Below, piece by piece: positions 9,922-20,151 of a stretch of DNA of 64,000 bases (position 1 is the stretch's first letter; each line of letters begins with the position of its first letter). The DNA is from Ophiostoma sp. CBS 140.51. Its lineage: Eukaryota; Ascomycota; Sordariomycetes; Ophiostomatales; Ophiostomataceae. The notes beneath the pieces are model-generated. The model saw only the letters and a program-made list of their open reading frames with translations. It was not told the origin of the DNA and ran no database searches. The stretch covers positions 230,255 to 294,254 of the forward strand of contig JANSLP010000012.1 of assembly GCA_029298735.1 (NCBI GenBank), read 5' to 3'. The position numbers were made by a program, and so were the translations under genes.

Positions 9922-12726
9922 ATGCATGCCGAACAGCAGCCTCGGCAGCGGGACGGCGGTCCCTTCGCTGGTCCTCTCTCACCAGCCGCATCAGCCTCAG
10001 CCCCGTCATCATCCTCTTCGACAGTATCCGTGTCTGGAACAGCAGTTACATCTTCCACAACCGCCTCCAACTCGGCCAAGGCTCCCAAACCAAAGCGGTC
10101 GTCGGTCGCGTGCCGTCGGTGTCGCCGACTCCGGACAAAGTGCTTGCAGGCCGAGGGTACCAATGACCGAAGTAGCCACCAACAAAACAACCGAAACGGA
10201 CCACCGCCGTGTCTACCATGCCGCGAAGCCGGCCCCGATGTGACCAAAGAGTGCACATATGCCACACGCGGTGACAATGCCGACCGGCGATTCCGCATCA
10301 AGCGCATCAGCTATGGCGATGTTATGATTCAGCCGTCATCATCTGGGTCAGTACCACCCTCAGCATCCGTGTCCGTGTCGGCGAGCCGGGCATCGTCAGT
10401 GTCGTCATCAGTGAACCCTCTTCCGGCCCCACAACGGATGGCGACCACAACCACTGCCGTTCCGATGTTGGCATCACCTGTTGAGGACGATATAGAAACC
10501 GTTGACAATGACGACGACGAAGATGACGAGGAGCGGTTTATCCGGGGCCCCCTGATCCGGTCTCGACGACAAAACTCGTCCTCCTCGCACAACAATCACT
10601 TCCACCACCATCACAACTCTCATGGCCGGCCATCACATGCTCCACCTCCCATCCCGGCCAGTCCTCGCCGACTCCAAGTGTACGCTGCATCCGACGACAT
10701 TTGGAATTTGCTGCCACCACATGCCGAGCTATTAGCGGGCTGTCGTGTGTTTCTGGCCACGTGCCTGCAGGTCGGGTTCATCCCTAAGGCACTGTTCCTC
10801 GAGCAAATGGAGACCGATCCGGCATCGGTCAATGTCTTTTTGTTGCTGTCGATCCTGAGCATCTCGGCCCGCTTTACACCCGAACTGTGCGCCCGATTTA
10901 GGAATGACGGAAAAGCCGCAGCCGAGTTTTTCATGGACGTCGCCCACGTCGTCACGGCCGACCAGATGTGGCACACAACACTGGAAAACACCCAGGCCTT
11001 CTTTTTGCTGGGAATGGCCGACTGGGGCCGTGGTGCACGCGACAGGAGTGCCATTCATATGGGCATTGCTGTGCGCATGGCAGGGATGCTAAGGCTGCAT
11101 CGCGAGGAGACGTACAAACTACCTGCGCACCTGGAGGCGGACCAAGTAGTGGATGCTGTGGTGGACGCTGAACGGGCACGGCGAACATTCTGGTGCATCC
11201 AGAACCACGACAACCTGTACACCCAGGCCAATCTGCCTCGATCGTTTGCCAAGTCGGATATTACGACACTACTACCCGGTGAAGAGACAGACTTTGCTTT
11301 CGGGCGGGTGCCGGCACAACGGGCAGCGCTGGCAGGGACAGTACCTGCCTTACGGGATCCTTCACTCACATCATTGCCGACACAGTCGCTGTTCTCGACA
11401 CTGATTCAAGCACACGACCTATGGGGCATCATTGCACGGAGCACGCGGGCGGGGGAGGGCGAAGACAGCGGTGATGACAATAGCGGTAGTGGAAGTGGAA
11501 GTGGACGAGCGAGCGAGATCGACGACGACGACGCCAAACCGTGGCTGCCGCACTCGCAATATCGGCACATGGTCAGCACACTCCAAGCATGGGAAGCTGG
11601 TATCCCACGGGCACATACATGGACACCCTGGAACTTACGCGGGTACAAAGCTGAACATGTCGATATGGCGTACCTGTCGGCCGTGACCGTCACGCGGCTC
11701 AACAACATTGTCTTGAGGCGGACATACTTGGACCACATCGTCAAGGCCATGTTGCGAGAGGGCCCCTCACAGCAAGAGGGGACAAACGACGACGGCGCCC
11801 CGCCGGGCTTCTGGGAACAAGTCTCGTACGAGCTCTTTTCGAATGCATGGCAGCTCTACGAGGCCGTCGACGTGTGGTTCTCATCCAGAGGTGTGCACGA
11901 CGGCTTTCCCGCCATGCTAGCGTTTTGCACCTACGTGTGCGGCTCACTGGCGTCACACCTGTACCGATGGCCACAGTTGTGCCCACGCTTGGCACCGGCG
12001 TCGGCAGCCACTGTCCTCAACCGCTCTATCGAGGTGCTCTCGACCTTTGAAGACAAGTGGCCGACGGCGTCGCAGTGGTCGAGTGTGCTGCGGCAGGTGG
12101 CGGGCCAAACAGTGTTTCCCGGTGCGCGGCCCGTGGACGATGTGCGGTCGCAGGAGGCACTCCTAAACAACAGCCCAGGAGGGACGGGCCAGACAACCGG
12201 TGCCACCAATGAGAGTCCGGCGGCGTCGACGGCTGCAAATAACAATGGGGCCAACGGGAACAGCAATGTGGCCGGTAGCAGCAGTAGCACACAGGGATAC
12301 TCACCACAGGCGATGAGAGTGGCACCAAGACGGTCCATGTCCGTGTCGGCATCTCAACAGGGAGGAGGACATGCTTCGAGCATGGTACCAAGCAACCACT
12401 TGCCACCGAGTCTGCCACCTTCTGCAGCATCTGCTGGTCTATCACATCCTCTACCTCCCATGGTGGACATGGCCGCCAACAACCATCTACATCTTCTCAG
12501 CCGAGCAGCTGCTTACGACTCTGCAGCTCTGGCTGTTGGTGTTGTTGGACAGGGAATGTCAACAGCCCACATGACGACCAACATGATGCCGCCGCCACCG
12601 CCGACAAATGGAGCTGGACCAACGGCCACATTTGACCTTACAGATCCCTTTGCCGATCCCTTCGACTTTGATTTCACCGACATCGTCCAGGGCTACATGC
12701 ATCTAGGATGGGCGGGTTGGCAGTAG
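9922..12726 (+). CDS. Zn(II)2Cys6 transcription factor with fungal-specific regulatory domain
   Basis: An uninterrupted 934-residue frame. The binuclear zinc cluster uses Cys64, 67, 74, 97, 100 and 111 (CRRCRRLRTKC...CLPC...C), with an unusually long 22-residue linker between the two halves. Low-complexity Ser/Thr runs, an acidic DDDEDDEE run and a His-rich HFHHHH run follow. The fungal_trans middle-homology region lies about residues 265-440 (RVFLATCLQVGF, SISARFTPELC, AIHMGIAVRMAGML). The Asn/Ser-rich C-terminus ends in an acidic-aromatic patch (FADPFDFDFTD) that could activate transcription. It is a nuclear DNA-binding protein. Its position among the P450, dioxygenase, hydrolases and transporters makes it the likely pathway-specific activator of this cluster. 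That role is inferred, and the inducer is unknown. Confidence 0.9.
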   Translation: MHAEQQPRQRDGGPFAGPLSPAASASAPSSSSSTVSVSGTAVTSSTTASNSAKAPKPKRSSVACRRCRRLRTKCLQAEGTNDRSSHQQNNRNGPPPCLPCREAGPDVTKECTYATRGDNADRRFRIKRISYGDVMIQPSSSGSVPPSASVSVSASRASSVSSSVNPLPAPQRMATTTTAVPMLASPVEDDIETVDNDDDEDDEERFIRGPLIRSRRQNSSSSHNNHFHHHHNSHGRPSHAPPPIPASPRRLQVYAASDDIWNLLPPHAELLAGCRVFLATCLQVGFIPKALFLEQMETDPASVNVFLLLSILSISARFTPELCARFRNDGKAAAEFFMDVAHVVTADQMWHTTLENTQAFFLLGMADWGRGARDRSAIHMGIAVRMAGMLRLHREETYKLPAHLEADQVVDAVVDAERARRTFWCIQNHDNLYTQANLPRSFAKSDITTLLPGEETDFAFGRVPAQRAALAGTVPALRDPSLTSLPTQSLFSTLIQAHDLWGIIARSTRAGEGEDSGDDNSGSGSGSGRASEIDDDDAKPWLPHSQYRHMVSTLQAWEAGIPRAHTWTPWNLRGYKAEHVDMAYLSAVTVTRLNNIVLRRTYLDHIVKAMLREGPSQQEGTNDDGAPPGFWEQVSYELFSNAWQLYEAVDVWFSSRGVHDGFPAMLAFCTYVCGSLASHLYRWPQLCPRLAPASAATVLNRSIEVLSTFEDKWPTASQWSSVLRQVAGQTVFPGARPVDDVRSQEALLNNSPGGTGQTTGATNESPAASTAANNNGANGNSNVAGSSSSTQGYSPQAMRVAPRRSMSVSASQQGGGHASSMVPSNHLPPSLPPSAASAGLSHPLPPMVDMAANNHLHLLSRAAAYDSAALAVGVVGQGMSTAHMTTNMMPPPPPTNGAGPTATFDLTDPFADPFDFDFTDIVQGYMHLGWAGWQ

Positions 12727-12785
12727 CCCTGGAGGTGGTGACAAATACATCTATTATAGCTTTTTCAATATACACTTCGTTTACT

Positions 12786-13490
12786 CTATGATTGACTTCC
12801 ACCCAACGCTTTGATAGCCGCCTCTAAACTAACAACATCGCTGTACTTGGCACCCGCATCCATCAAGTTCGCCCAGTGCACCTCGCTGCCACCGCCATCA
12901 CCACACGCTGCACCCACCACCATGGGTCGGAAGCCGGCCTGCATGGCATCCAGCACCGTGGCACGCACACTGCCGCTCGTCGAGAAACCGCCAATCACGA
13001 GTGTATCGACACCCAGAGCCGCCAGCTGGGACGCAAGGTTGGTGCCAAAAAAGGGCGATGGATACTTTTTGCGGTGGTACAGGTCGGTCGGCAGCGGTGC
13101 AGCCTCTTTCAGAGCGGCAGGGAAGGCCAGCTTGTTCACAGGGGCATCTTTGTGAAAGAGCACCGCATGGGACGGTGCTTTGCGTCCGAGAAGGCCGGCA
13201 TCGCGCAGTTCGGGATGGACAAATAAAGTCTGGGCAAAGATGATGGGCAGTCTTTCGGCTGAGGAGGTGGACGGTGACCGGGCGGCTGTGATCAGTGCAG
13301 AAATGGATTCTGTCACCCCCTCGAGGTCTGCTTCTGGTACTGCGACCGGCGACTCTTGATCAAAGTACGCCTCGCAGACGTCGACGAGAAGCAAAGCTGG
13401 CCGCGATCCCAAACCGAGCACTTTGGTCCGCGATGGGTCGCCGCACTCGGCGGCGTAGGCCGGGTAACTGGCCGGGTCAAGGGCGAGCAT
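12786..13490 (-). CDS. Isochorismatase-fold hydrolase, catalytic Cys replaced by Ser
   Basis: A single exon giving 234 residues from the ATG at 13490. A start at 13535 adds 15 residues, but the shorter form matches the paralogue at 18304. The family nucleophile loop normally reads TSGCVRAT; here it is STSGSVRAT with Ser174 at the nucleophile position. The other triad members are present: Asp37 in LLLVDVC, and the Lys in HRKKYPSPFFGT. The family cleaves amides or enol ethers such as nicotinamide, carbamoylsarcosine, ureidoacrylate, maleamate and isochorismate. With Ser the enzyme may be inactive, slower, or work through altered chemistry. The gene is tail-to-tail with the regulator, only 59 bp apart. 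The intact paralogue 5 kb away suggests local duplication followed by divergence. Confidence 0.85.
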   Translation of the reverse strand: MLALDPASYPAYAAECGDPSRTKVLGLGSRPALLLVDVCEAYFDQESPVAVPEADLEGVTESISALITAARSPSTSSAERLPIIFAQTLFVHPELRDAGLLGRKAPSHAVLFHKDAPVNKLAFPAALKEAAPLPTDLYHRKKYPSPFFGTNLASQLAALGVDTLVIGGFSTSGSVRATVLDAMQAGFRPMVVGAACGDGGGSEVHWANLMDAGAKYSDVVSLEAAIKALGGSQS

Positions 13491-14347
13491 TCTTTCGGTG
13501 GTGTGGTGTTTGATGGTAGTCAGTGTATGCATCATGAACCCATGTAGCTCAAGTTGATTGTATCACCAGATGCAAGATGCTGTGATGTCGTCGGGATTTC
13601 GGCAGTGAGCAGTCCGTGTAAGTGGCCGGTGTACGTCGAGGCCCTGTAAGTGTGCCCTGAAGCGGCCTTGAAGCGTGCAAGTCGACCGCTGCAACGGCTG
13701 TGTGAGCTGTCAGGCCCCACTTCTTCGAAGTCAGTCAAACCTCTCCGATAACACGAGCTGTCTGAATAAAGGCAATCTTTTTCTACCTTGTCACTTGATG
13801 CTCTTGATACCGCTGATACCCCATGCTCTTGTGATTGTGACGATCTTCTCCAGGTCGAGACGATCCTTCAAAGGCTGACCATCCTCCAGAGTTGTCAATA
13901 TTTCCCTTATCTTTTCGGGTTGCCCTGTCCGGCATTTTGGTGTCGTTTTGGAGCCAGTGAGCGAGGTCTAACCCGGCCGGCATTTCACACTTCGGACTCG
14001 CCTGGCCGCTGGCCATCAAACACGAACGTCCAGGGCCCTCTTTAGCGTTATCGCATCCCGTCCGCGTGGGAGGTGGAGGCCTGCAGAGGACTGTCTTTGA
14101 AGATGTTATTCCCGGTGTCCACGATTTGCTTCATTTGTCGTCTCATTGTCTCGTTGTCAGTTATCACATCCTTCATGTTCTTGGTCATTGATAAAGCGCG
14201 GCTGATGATTTGCCGGGGTTGCGTGGGTGAGAGTGGTATTAGGGTCCCGGGGTTCTTGTGATGCAACGCTTGGATGTGATTTTATTATTCTATTTTTGAT
14301 ATTTCTTTCTCGACTTATTTTATTTTATTTCATTTTCCAGCCTGCAG
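13491..14347. other. Intergenic region with a CCGGCCGG site
   Basis: This lies between the isochorismatase start and the hydrolase stop, so it includes the isochorismatase promoter. No gene-like frame is present. CCGGCCGG occurs at 13973-13980. A T-rich run (about 14278-14338) lies just past the hydrolase stop. Confidence 0.5.
13973..13980. promoter_or_regulatory. CCGGCCGG octamer, candidate operator
   Basis: Second intergenic occurrence of the octamer in the accessory cluster, about 480 bp upstream of the Ser-variant isochorismatase start. Function inferred from recurrence only. Confidence 0.3.
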
Positions 14348-15570
14348 TTACTCCGCCTGAGACAGCACTGGTGCTATCGCCGGGTCGTAGGCCGTGCCCA
14401 GAGCCGACGCGAGTGCTGTACACGCATCGTGCACCAGCTTCTTGCCCAGTTGGTGGATTCTAAGAAGTTAGCATGCATTTAATTGTAAAGTGTAGTGTCA
14501 GAGAGTGCCCACCCTGCAAGAACCAGCACAGAATGTGTGCCGCCGGCATACGTCTGCACATCAATGGAAACACCGGCCATGGCTAACTGGGCACCGTATG
14601 CTTGTGCTTCGGGCGCCAGCAGATCACAACCGGCGATGCCCAAGAACGTCGGCGGGCTGGCAGCCAGAAGTTCGGAGGGAGCGTAGCACGGCGACGCTGT
14701 CCACTCGGCAGTGGCTGTCGAGGCCGTTCCCTTAAAGTACTGATCACGGTACCATTGCATCCGTGTCGGTGTCAGCCAAGGTGAGTTTTGTGAGACCTGC
14801 CAGCCTGCACGCTCAGCTGGATCTGTGTCGATGGTCACGGTATTGTCGATGACAGGGCAGATGAGCACTTGGAAAATGGGTTTTGTCAAGGTCGAGGTCG
14901 AGTCGGTAGACGAGGACATATACTCGGCAATCTTGAGTCCTGTAATGGCGGCCAGACCACCGCCGGCCGAGAGTCCGCCGAGAGCAGTCTTTTGGAGGTC
15001 GAGGTTGAGTTCGGCCACTCTTTCGGGAGCGACCACCCATTTGTACCCAAGGAAAGCATCGTCGGCAGCTGCTGGGTAGACATGCTCGGGTGCATGTCGG
15101 TAGTTGATCGAGATGACCACACAGGAGGTGTCTAAACTGTCAGTATGTCATATTAATTGAACCATGGCACGCCGCGATGACCTACATCTGCAGACATGCG
15201 TCAGGAACCCGTTCTCGCTGCCCAGACCGCCCATCACCCAACCGCCGCCGTGGTACCACACCAGACACGGCCAACCATCTGCGGGCGCATCGCCTTCTGG
15301 TGTAAAGATGCGCACAGCCACCTCATCATTGGGCTTGCCGCTGCTGCCCGTGTAGATGGTCCGGTCCTCGATTTTGCCGACCTTGACCAACTTTTGGCCA
15401 CCGTGGGCCAGAGGTGACTTGGCCGCGCGTGAGGTGACTGGGTCAAAAGTGATCGTCTCGGATCGCGGGACGAACTGCAGCACGGCATCGTGAAAGGCGA
15501 CGTATTCGGGGTCGAGCTGGTCGCGAATTGCCTGGTGGAGGGGCTGGTAGATTGTGGGGGGAGAAGACAT
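14348..15570 (-). CDS. Alpha/beta hydrolase of the hormone-sensitive-lipase/carboxylesterase type
   Basis: Three exons, 15570-15186, 15131-14513 and 14459-14348, encode 371 residues. Introns are 15132-15185 (GTAGGT...TTTAG, CTGAC branch) and 14460-14512 (GTGGGC...CTTAG, CTAAC branch); the frame closes exactly. The oxyanion-hole motif HGGGW is in exon 1. The nucleophile elbow GLSAGGG (Ser near residue 182), the acid in GCDLLAPEA and the base in GGTHSVL are in exon 2. The last exon gives a typical closing helix (KKLVHDACTALASAL). No signal peptide is seen, so a cytosolic esterase or lactonase is expected. It sits between the Ser-variant isochorismatase and the MFS transporter, so a hydrolytic step in the same pathway is plausible. 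Substrate unknown. The start is the first ATG. Confidence 0.87.
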
Positions 15571-16050
15571 GTTGGAAGTAATTTGTCGTTGAGGCAAATT
15601 TTGTGATTACATGAAAATAAAAATGAAGTAAAACTATCATCAGAAACAGAATTGAATAAAGTGAGAATCAAATCTGGTTTAAGAAAGTGACGTTGGAGAT
15701 GTAGAGAAAACTGACCCACGAGAGTTGCCGGTGCTGGACTAACCACAAAAAACCGGCAACGATAGACTGATAAGCCATCACGATGGTGTACCTGACTTTC
15801 CGGCTTCATTACAGAGCATCGTAAAATATTAAAAAATAATGCAGTGTGGAATAGGTTAGTTGATTACGATGTTGTATTCAAATAACCTTTGTAAAAAAGT
15901 ACCATTAATATTGTGGGAATAACAACAAGAAAAATCTTCAAAATCCGAACTTAAAATCAAACAACCAACTCCTTGCGATGCAGTCCTCAAATAGCTCATG
16001 CTTATTTTCTATCCGGATACATTTTTTGTCTATGAAAATTTCTTGCTCGT
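15571..16050. other. Intergenic, AT-rich
   Basis: Hydrolase promoter on one side and the 3' side of the MFS gene on the other. AT-rich between about 15600 and 16000. No gene is seen. Confidence 0.5.
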
Positions 16051-17778
16051 CTACACCTTCTCGTCTGCCCTCTCAACGTCGACTATAGCTACTACAGTAT
16101 CCTCGACTGCTTCCTCAATACCACCACCATTCTCTGACACTTCAGTCGATGACGTCTCACCTTCAGCCTCACCCTCAACCACAACTGGCGCCGTCGCCAC
16201 AGCAGTCTCCGCACCCGCTTTCTTCTCGTCCACATTTCGCGCCAGTCCCTTGTCCTTGATCAACACCATAAGCACCAGACACGTCCCCATGGCCGCCGCC
16301 CATAGGATGCAAATGTTGCGGAAGGCGTGCGAGTAGGCGTCCAGAACGCCCTGCCGGACAATAGGGTCCGACACGCCTGATAGGTCGGGGACGGCAAAAA
16401 TGGCGGCTGTAATGCTGCTGCGGACAGAGGCTGGAAGTGCGGTGGGTAGGCTGCTCAACAAAGTGTTGGAAAAGACGGCCGAGGCAATGGCTAACCCTGC
16501 CGAACCGCCTAGCGCCCGGATGAAATTGCGGGCACTGATGACAACGGCGCGGTCCTGCTTGGGACTGTGGGCCTGGGCGGCGACCAACGTGGGCTGGAAC
16601 ACCAGGCCGACACCCGTACCTTGCACGGCCAGAATAACGGCGACGGCGCCGATGGGGAAATTGCGGCTGGCAAACAGGCACTGGAGGGCAGCGCCGACGG
16701 TCCACAAACCATAGCCGAGCCAGATGACCTCGCCGTAGCGGCCAATTCTTGAGATGTACTGGCCGGAGGCAGCGGACGCCAAAGCTTGCGGGATGACAAT
16801 GGGCAGAACAAGTGCCGCCGACCCGAGGACGCCGTATTGCCGGGCCGTCTGGAAGTAAATGGGCAAGTAGTAGAGCAGGCTGTAAAAGACAATGCCAATC
16901 AGAAAATTCTGTATGAGCATGGCAGCCAGGGCCTTATTTCTGAAGAGCCGCAACGGAAACATGGGCAGGCGTGCCCATCGCCACTCGTTAATCATAAAGA
17001 GACACAGCAATACACCACCAATGGTCAGCATCGAGACGACCATGGCACTGTCGGGGGCAAACTGCGTGCCCAGTCCGGAAATGGGCACCAACAAAATAAT
17101 CGTGCCGGCCGCGCTCAACAGGATACCGACATAGTCCACCTTGGCCAGCTTGGTGCGCCAGGGCTCGTCGGCCGGGATGGCTTGCGGTGGCAGCAGGACA
17201 TAAAGCAGGGCGGCGACGGCGACGGCCAACGGACTGATGAAGTAAAAGGTGGCACGCCAAGTTGCTTTACTGCGCGCGAACCCAGCGGCAACAAAGGGGC
17301 CAATGGTGTTGCCCAGCCCGACACACGATCCCAAAATGCCCTGGTACTTGCCGCGTTGCTCGAGAGTGGTAACATCCGACACAATCATCATGACAAGTGC
17401 CATGATGCCGCCATTGGCCACACCCGACATGCCACGGAAAGCATAGAGTTGCGTGCCAGTTTTGGCGAAGCCGCACAGCAAATCACCGAGGGCCAGCAGA
17501 CCCAGGCATCCTAACAGCAGGTATTTTCTGCCGAGAATATCCGAAAGTCGTCCGTACAGCACCTGAAATGCTGTATTGGCAATCAGTGATGATGTACCAG
17601 CCCATACAATGGTTGATGCACTGTTGAGATCGCGGCCAATTGTTGGGAGTACGACACCGATACTCTGCTGGTCAATGTATGTGATGAGGAGAGCGCATGC
17701 CAAGGCTGGGAACACCACAAGAAGCCGGTTCTTGGGTAGTAGATTGGTTTGGTCGTGGATTGTCGGTTCTTTCTTCAT
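16051..17778 (-). CDS. MFS transporter, DHA2 (14-TM drug:H+ antiporter) type
   Basis: A single exon of 575 residues from the first ATG. Hydrophobic helices run from LLVVFPALACALLITYI near the N-terminus to WAAAMGTCLVLMVLI near residue 520, consistent with about 14 segments. Motif A is GRLSDILGRK after TM2, and the antiporter motif C is seen as GLGNTIGPFVAAG. A conserved IDQQS...LPTIGRDL lies in TM1 and the first loop, as in DHA2 proteins. The C-terminal tail is acidic and Val/Glu-rich. The protein should sit in the plasma or vacuolar membrane and move a small organic substrate against protons. The head-to-head arrangement with the intact isochorismatase suggests joint control. Whether it imports a nutrient or exports a product cannot be told. 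Confidence 0.92.
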   Translation of the reverse strand: MKKEPTIHDQTNLLPKNRLLVVFPALACALLITYIDQQSIGVVLPTIGRDLNSASTIVWAGTSSLIANTAFQVLYGRLSDILGRKYLLLGCLGLLALGDLLCGFAKTGTQLYAFRGMSGVANGGIMALVMMIVSDVTTLEQRGKYQGILGSCVGLGNTIGPFVAAGFARSKATWRATFYFISPLAVAVAALLYVLLPPQAIPADEPWRTKLAKVDYVGILLSAAGTIILLVPISGLGTQFAPDSAMVVSMLTIGGVLLCLFMINEWRWARLPMFPLRLFRNKALAAMLIQNFLIGIVFYSLLYYLPIYFQTARQYGVLGSAALVLPIVIPQALASAASGQYISRIGRYGEVIWLGYGLWTVGAALQCLFASRNFPIGAVAVILAVQGTGVGLVFQPTLVAAQAHSPKQDRAVVISARNFIRALGGSAGLAIASAVFSNTLLSSLPTALPASVRSSITAAIFAVPDLSGVSDPIVRQGVLDAYSHAFRNICILWAAAMGTCLVLMVLIKDKGLARNVDEKKAGAETAVATAPVVVEGEAEGETSSTEVSENGGGIEEAVEDTVVAIVDVERADEKV

Positions 17779-18303
17779 CGTGATGGTGATGGAGGAGGAG
17801 GCGGAGGTGGAGGCGGAGGTAAATGTTGAGTGTCGTTTCGTATGTGTAAGTTGCCGAGGGTTCAATGAGTAGGAAATTGTGTTGTTGACATGTTGATATT
17901 CAAAATAGAGTCGACAATAGAAACAACAAAGAACGAAGCATCATCAAATACAAAACAAACAAAACAATAGACGTTGAAAAACCAAACAAAACGTGACATG
18001 CAGTGTCCGGTAGTCGGACGTCTAGGGAGGAGCAGCAAAGGAGGAGCTCCTCTGAAAGAACTCACCTTGGCCAAATACGAAGAATAATACAGGCCGGCCG
18101 GGCGGCAAAGAAACGTCTAAGCAGGTAGGAGACAAGATATAACAATGACAAAGGACACCAATTCTCCAGTGGAGATCTCATACAAGACCCCTAAAAAGGT
18201 ATGGATAAGAAGAGCATGTCTTTCAGCTCTCCGAGCTCCCTGAGCCTTTACTCTCATCAATATCCTTCTCTATTACTATTTATTCCTTCTCGCACTTACA
18301 AAA
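17779..18303. promoter_or_regulatory. Divergent promoter, MFS transporter / isochorismatase-fold hydrolase
   Basis: A 525-bp interval between head-to-head starts with no coding potential. It includes AGGCCGGCCGGGCGG around 18091-18105, within which CCGGCCGG lies at 18094-18101. A CT-rich leader precedes the ATG at 18304. Confidence 0.5.
18094..18101. promoter_or_regulatory. CCGGCCGG octamer, candidate operator
   Basis: Third intergenic occurrence, about 200 bp upstream of the intact isochorismatase gene and 316 bp upstream of the MFS start. Confidence 0.35.
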
Positions 18304-19039
18304 ATGGCCACCCTCTCATTGGACAGCCACCCTCGGCACGCCGCCTACCGCGACGCCGGCTTCGGCCAACGCCTCGGCTGGGGCCGTCGCCCGGCATTGT
18401 TGCTCATCGACGTTTGCGCCGCCTACTGGAAGCCCGGGTCGCCGCTCGACCTGTCCCACAACCCGGAAGGGCGGGCCAGTGTGGACGCCATGGCAAGGCT
18501 GGTGACGGCTGCGAGAACTGCGGGTATTCCCGTGGTCTGGGCGCAGGTCCGGTATAACCATCCAACTTTGGTGGACGGTGCTGTCCAGGCCAAAAAGACC
18601 AAGACGATCCAGGCGTGGCAGGACGGCGACACGCGGGGGCTAGATGCGCCGCCTTTACAACACACTCACGTTTTGACTCCTGCGATGGGGGATACCGTGG
18701 TCCTGAAACGCAACCCATCGGCGTTCTTTGGCACGACACTGGCCACCGAACTACACTTGCTGGGCGTCGATACGGTCGTCGTCTGCGGTGTGAGCACGAG
18801 TGGCTGCGTGCGAGCAACTGCCCTCGACGCTGCATGCAGTGGATTCCGGCCGATGGTGAGACTCTACGATGTACAATCTTATTTGAGTGGTGCTAACGAC
18901 TTAGGTCGTCGGCGAGGCATGTGGCGACCGGTCGCCGCTGATCCAGCAGCAGAACCTCTTTGACATGGACGCCAGCTTTGCGGATGTCGTCAGCGAGGCC
19001 GAAGCCGTGGGGGAAATGAGCAGGGGGTGTCAGCCATGA
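18304..19039 (+). CDS. Isochorismatase-fold cysteine hydrolase, intact triad
   Basis: Two exons, 18304-18855 and 18905-19039, with a 49-nt GTGAGA...TTAG intron carrying a GCTAAC branch point, give 228 residues. The triad is complete: Asp36 in LLLIDVC, Lys135 in LKRNPSAFFGT, and Cys168 in STSGCVRAT. The cis-peptide region VCGVSTSGC is canonical. The spliced C-terminus reads VVGEACGDRSP...NLFDMDASFADVV, the usual ending of carbamoylsarcosine-amidase-like members. It should hydrolyse an amide (candidates: N-carbamoyl compounds, maleamate or nicotinamide-like substrates) in the cytosol. The closest relative in the window is the Ser variant at 12786. Nearby MFS and NCS1 transporters suggest uptake of a nitrogenous substrate that this enzyme helps break down; that is inference. 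Confidence 0.9.
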
Positions 19040-20151
19040 TGGTATTGGAGACAGAGAACAGAGAACAGAAATGAAATGGAGAGGTGGTGGTTGGTTCGAT
19101 GAGGGTCGTTGCTTCCCAATCAGGTAATCGGGTCGGACGGGAAATGCCGAATTAGCGGCCCCGGCACAAAACCACATGGCAATGTATTCAGTGCCTATCG
19201 GCGCCAGGGAAAGTGTCAAATAGACAGGCCCCACTAAAAGCGGGTCCGTAGATAACAAGAACGACAATGAAAGACAATGAAGACCAAACGAAGACAACGA
19301 AGACAACGACCAAGGCAACGCCGGCCGGGATTGGCAACTTTCTTTTGTGACGGGATCTCCTGTTCGACTCTTTTCTGTCTGTGACCCTAGTCTTGTCTCT
19401 CCATAGTCTCCATACGCAGTAGTCTGCACTCCATAATTCCCATAGTTTCGGGCCCCTTGTTCCCATAGCTCCATGGTCACTGATAAGCCTTTTTTGGTCG
19501 TTGTTTCTTCATTCTCTAAGATTGGTTTTCTTGTCTTTGTTGTGTTCTTCTCTGTTAGCCCGCGTACATTTTTGGCCCGGCTTTTGTCGTCTTTTGTCAG
19601 CTTAATCCATTATCTCTGAGACGTTGGAAGGCACAGAGCCAAAGAGAGCCAGAGAGTCCAAAGGGCCGGATGGGCCAAGGCGAATGTGCCAGTATTGGTG
19701 TGCGTGAAGGAGGAGAAATGCCAAAATAGCCAGAATGGCCAAAAGAGCCAGACGAGGCGTTGGCCATTGGAGATAATGAATTTCGACAAGGCCTGGATCT
19801 TGACAACCAGAGTGTTCCTGTGTTTGTCTCCTTGTCTGTCACTATCACACATCTCGGTCTCTGTTTGGTTAATCTGCAGTCCACCCCATTTCGGACGTGC
19901 ACACACCCTCTGCCGTCGACCGTCTCCTCTCTGCCCCCCAGAAATGAGATCTATAAGCATGCGACCCCTTGTTCGTTTTTGACGAGAAGTTAAAAAAAGA
20001 AGAGGCAGAGACAAGAAACAACAAGTCAACATCAGCATCGACAACAGTTGACATCCACTCTCATTCATCTACACACTCACTCACTTTTATATCTTCACCA
20101 CTTGCACTTTTATTTACTTCGACTCTCAACATACCCCAACACTTCCTCACC
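19040..20151. other. Intergenic region and NCS1 permease promoter
   Basis: No convincing gene. CCGGCCGG occurs at 19321-19328. A TATAAG element lies near 19951, about 200 bp before the permease ATG, followed by a CT-rich leader. Short imperfect repeats of AAGACAATGAAGAC type lie at about 19262-19310. Confidence 0.45.
19321..19328. promoter_or_regulatory. CCGGCCGG octamer, candidate operator
   Basis: Fourth intergenic occurrence, about 830 bp upstream of the permease ATG. Confidence 0.3.
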
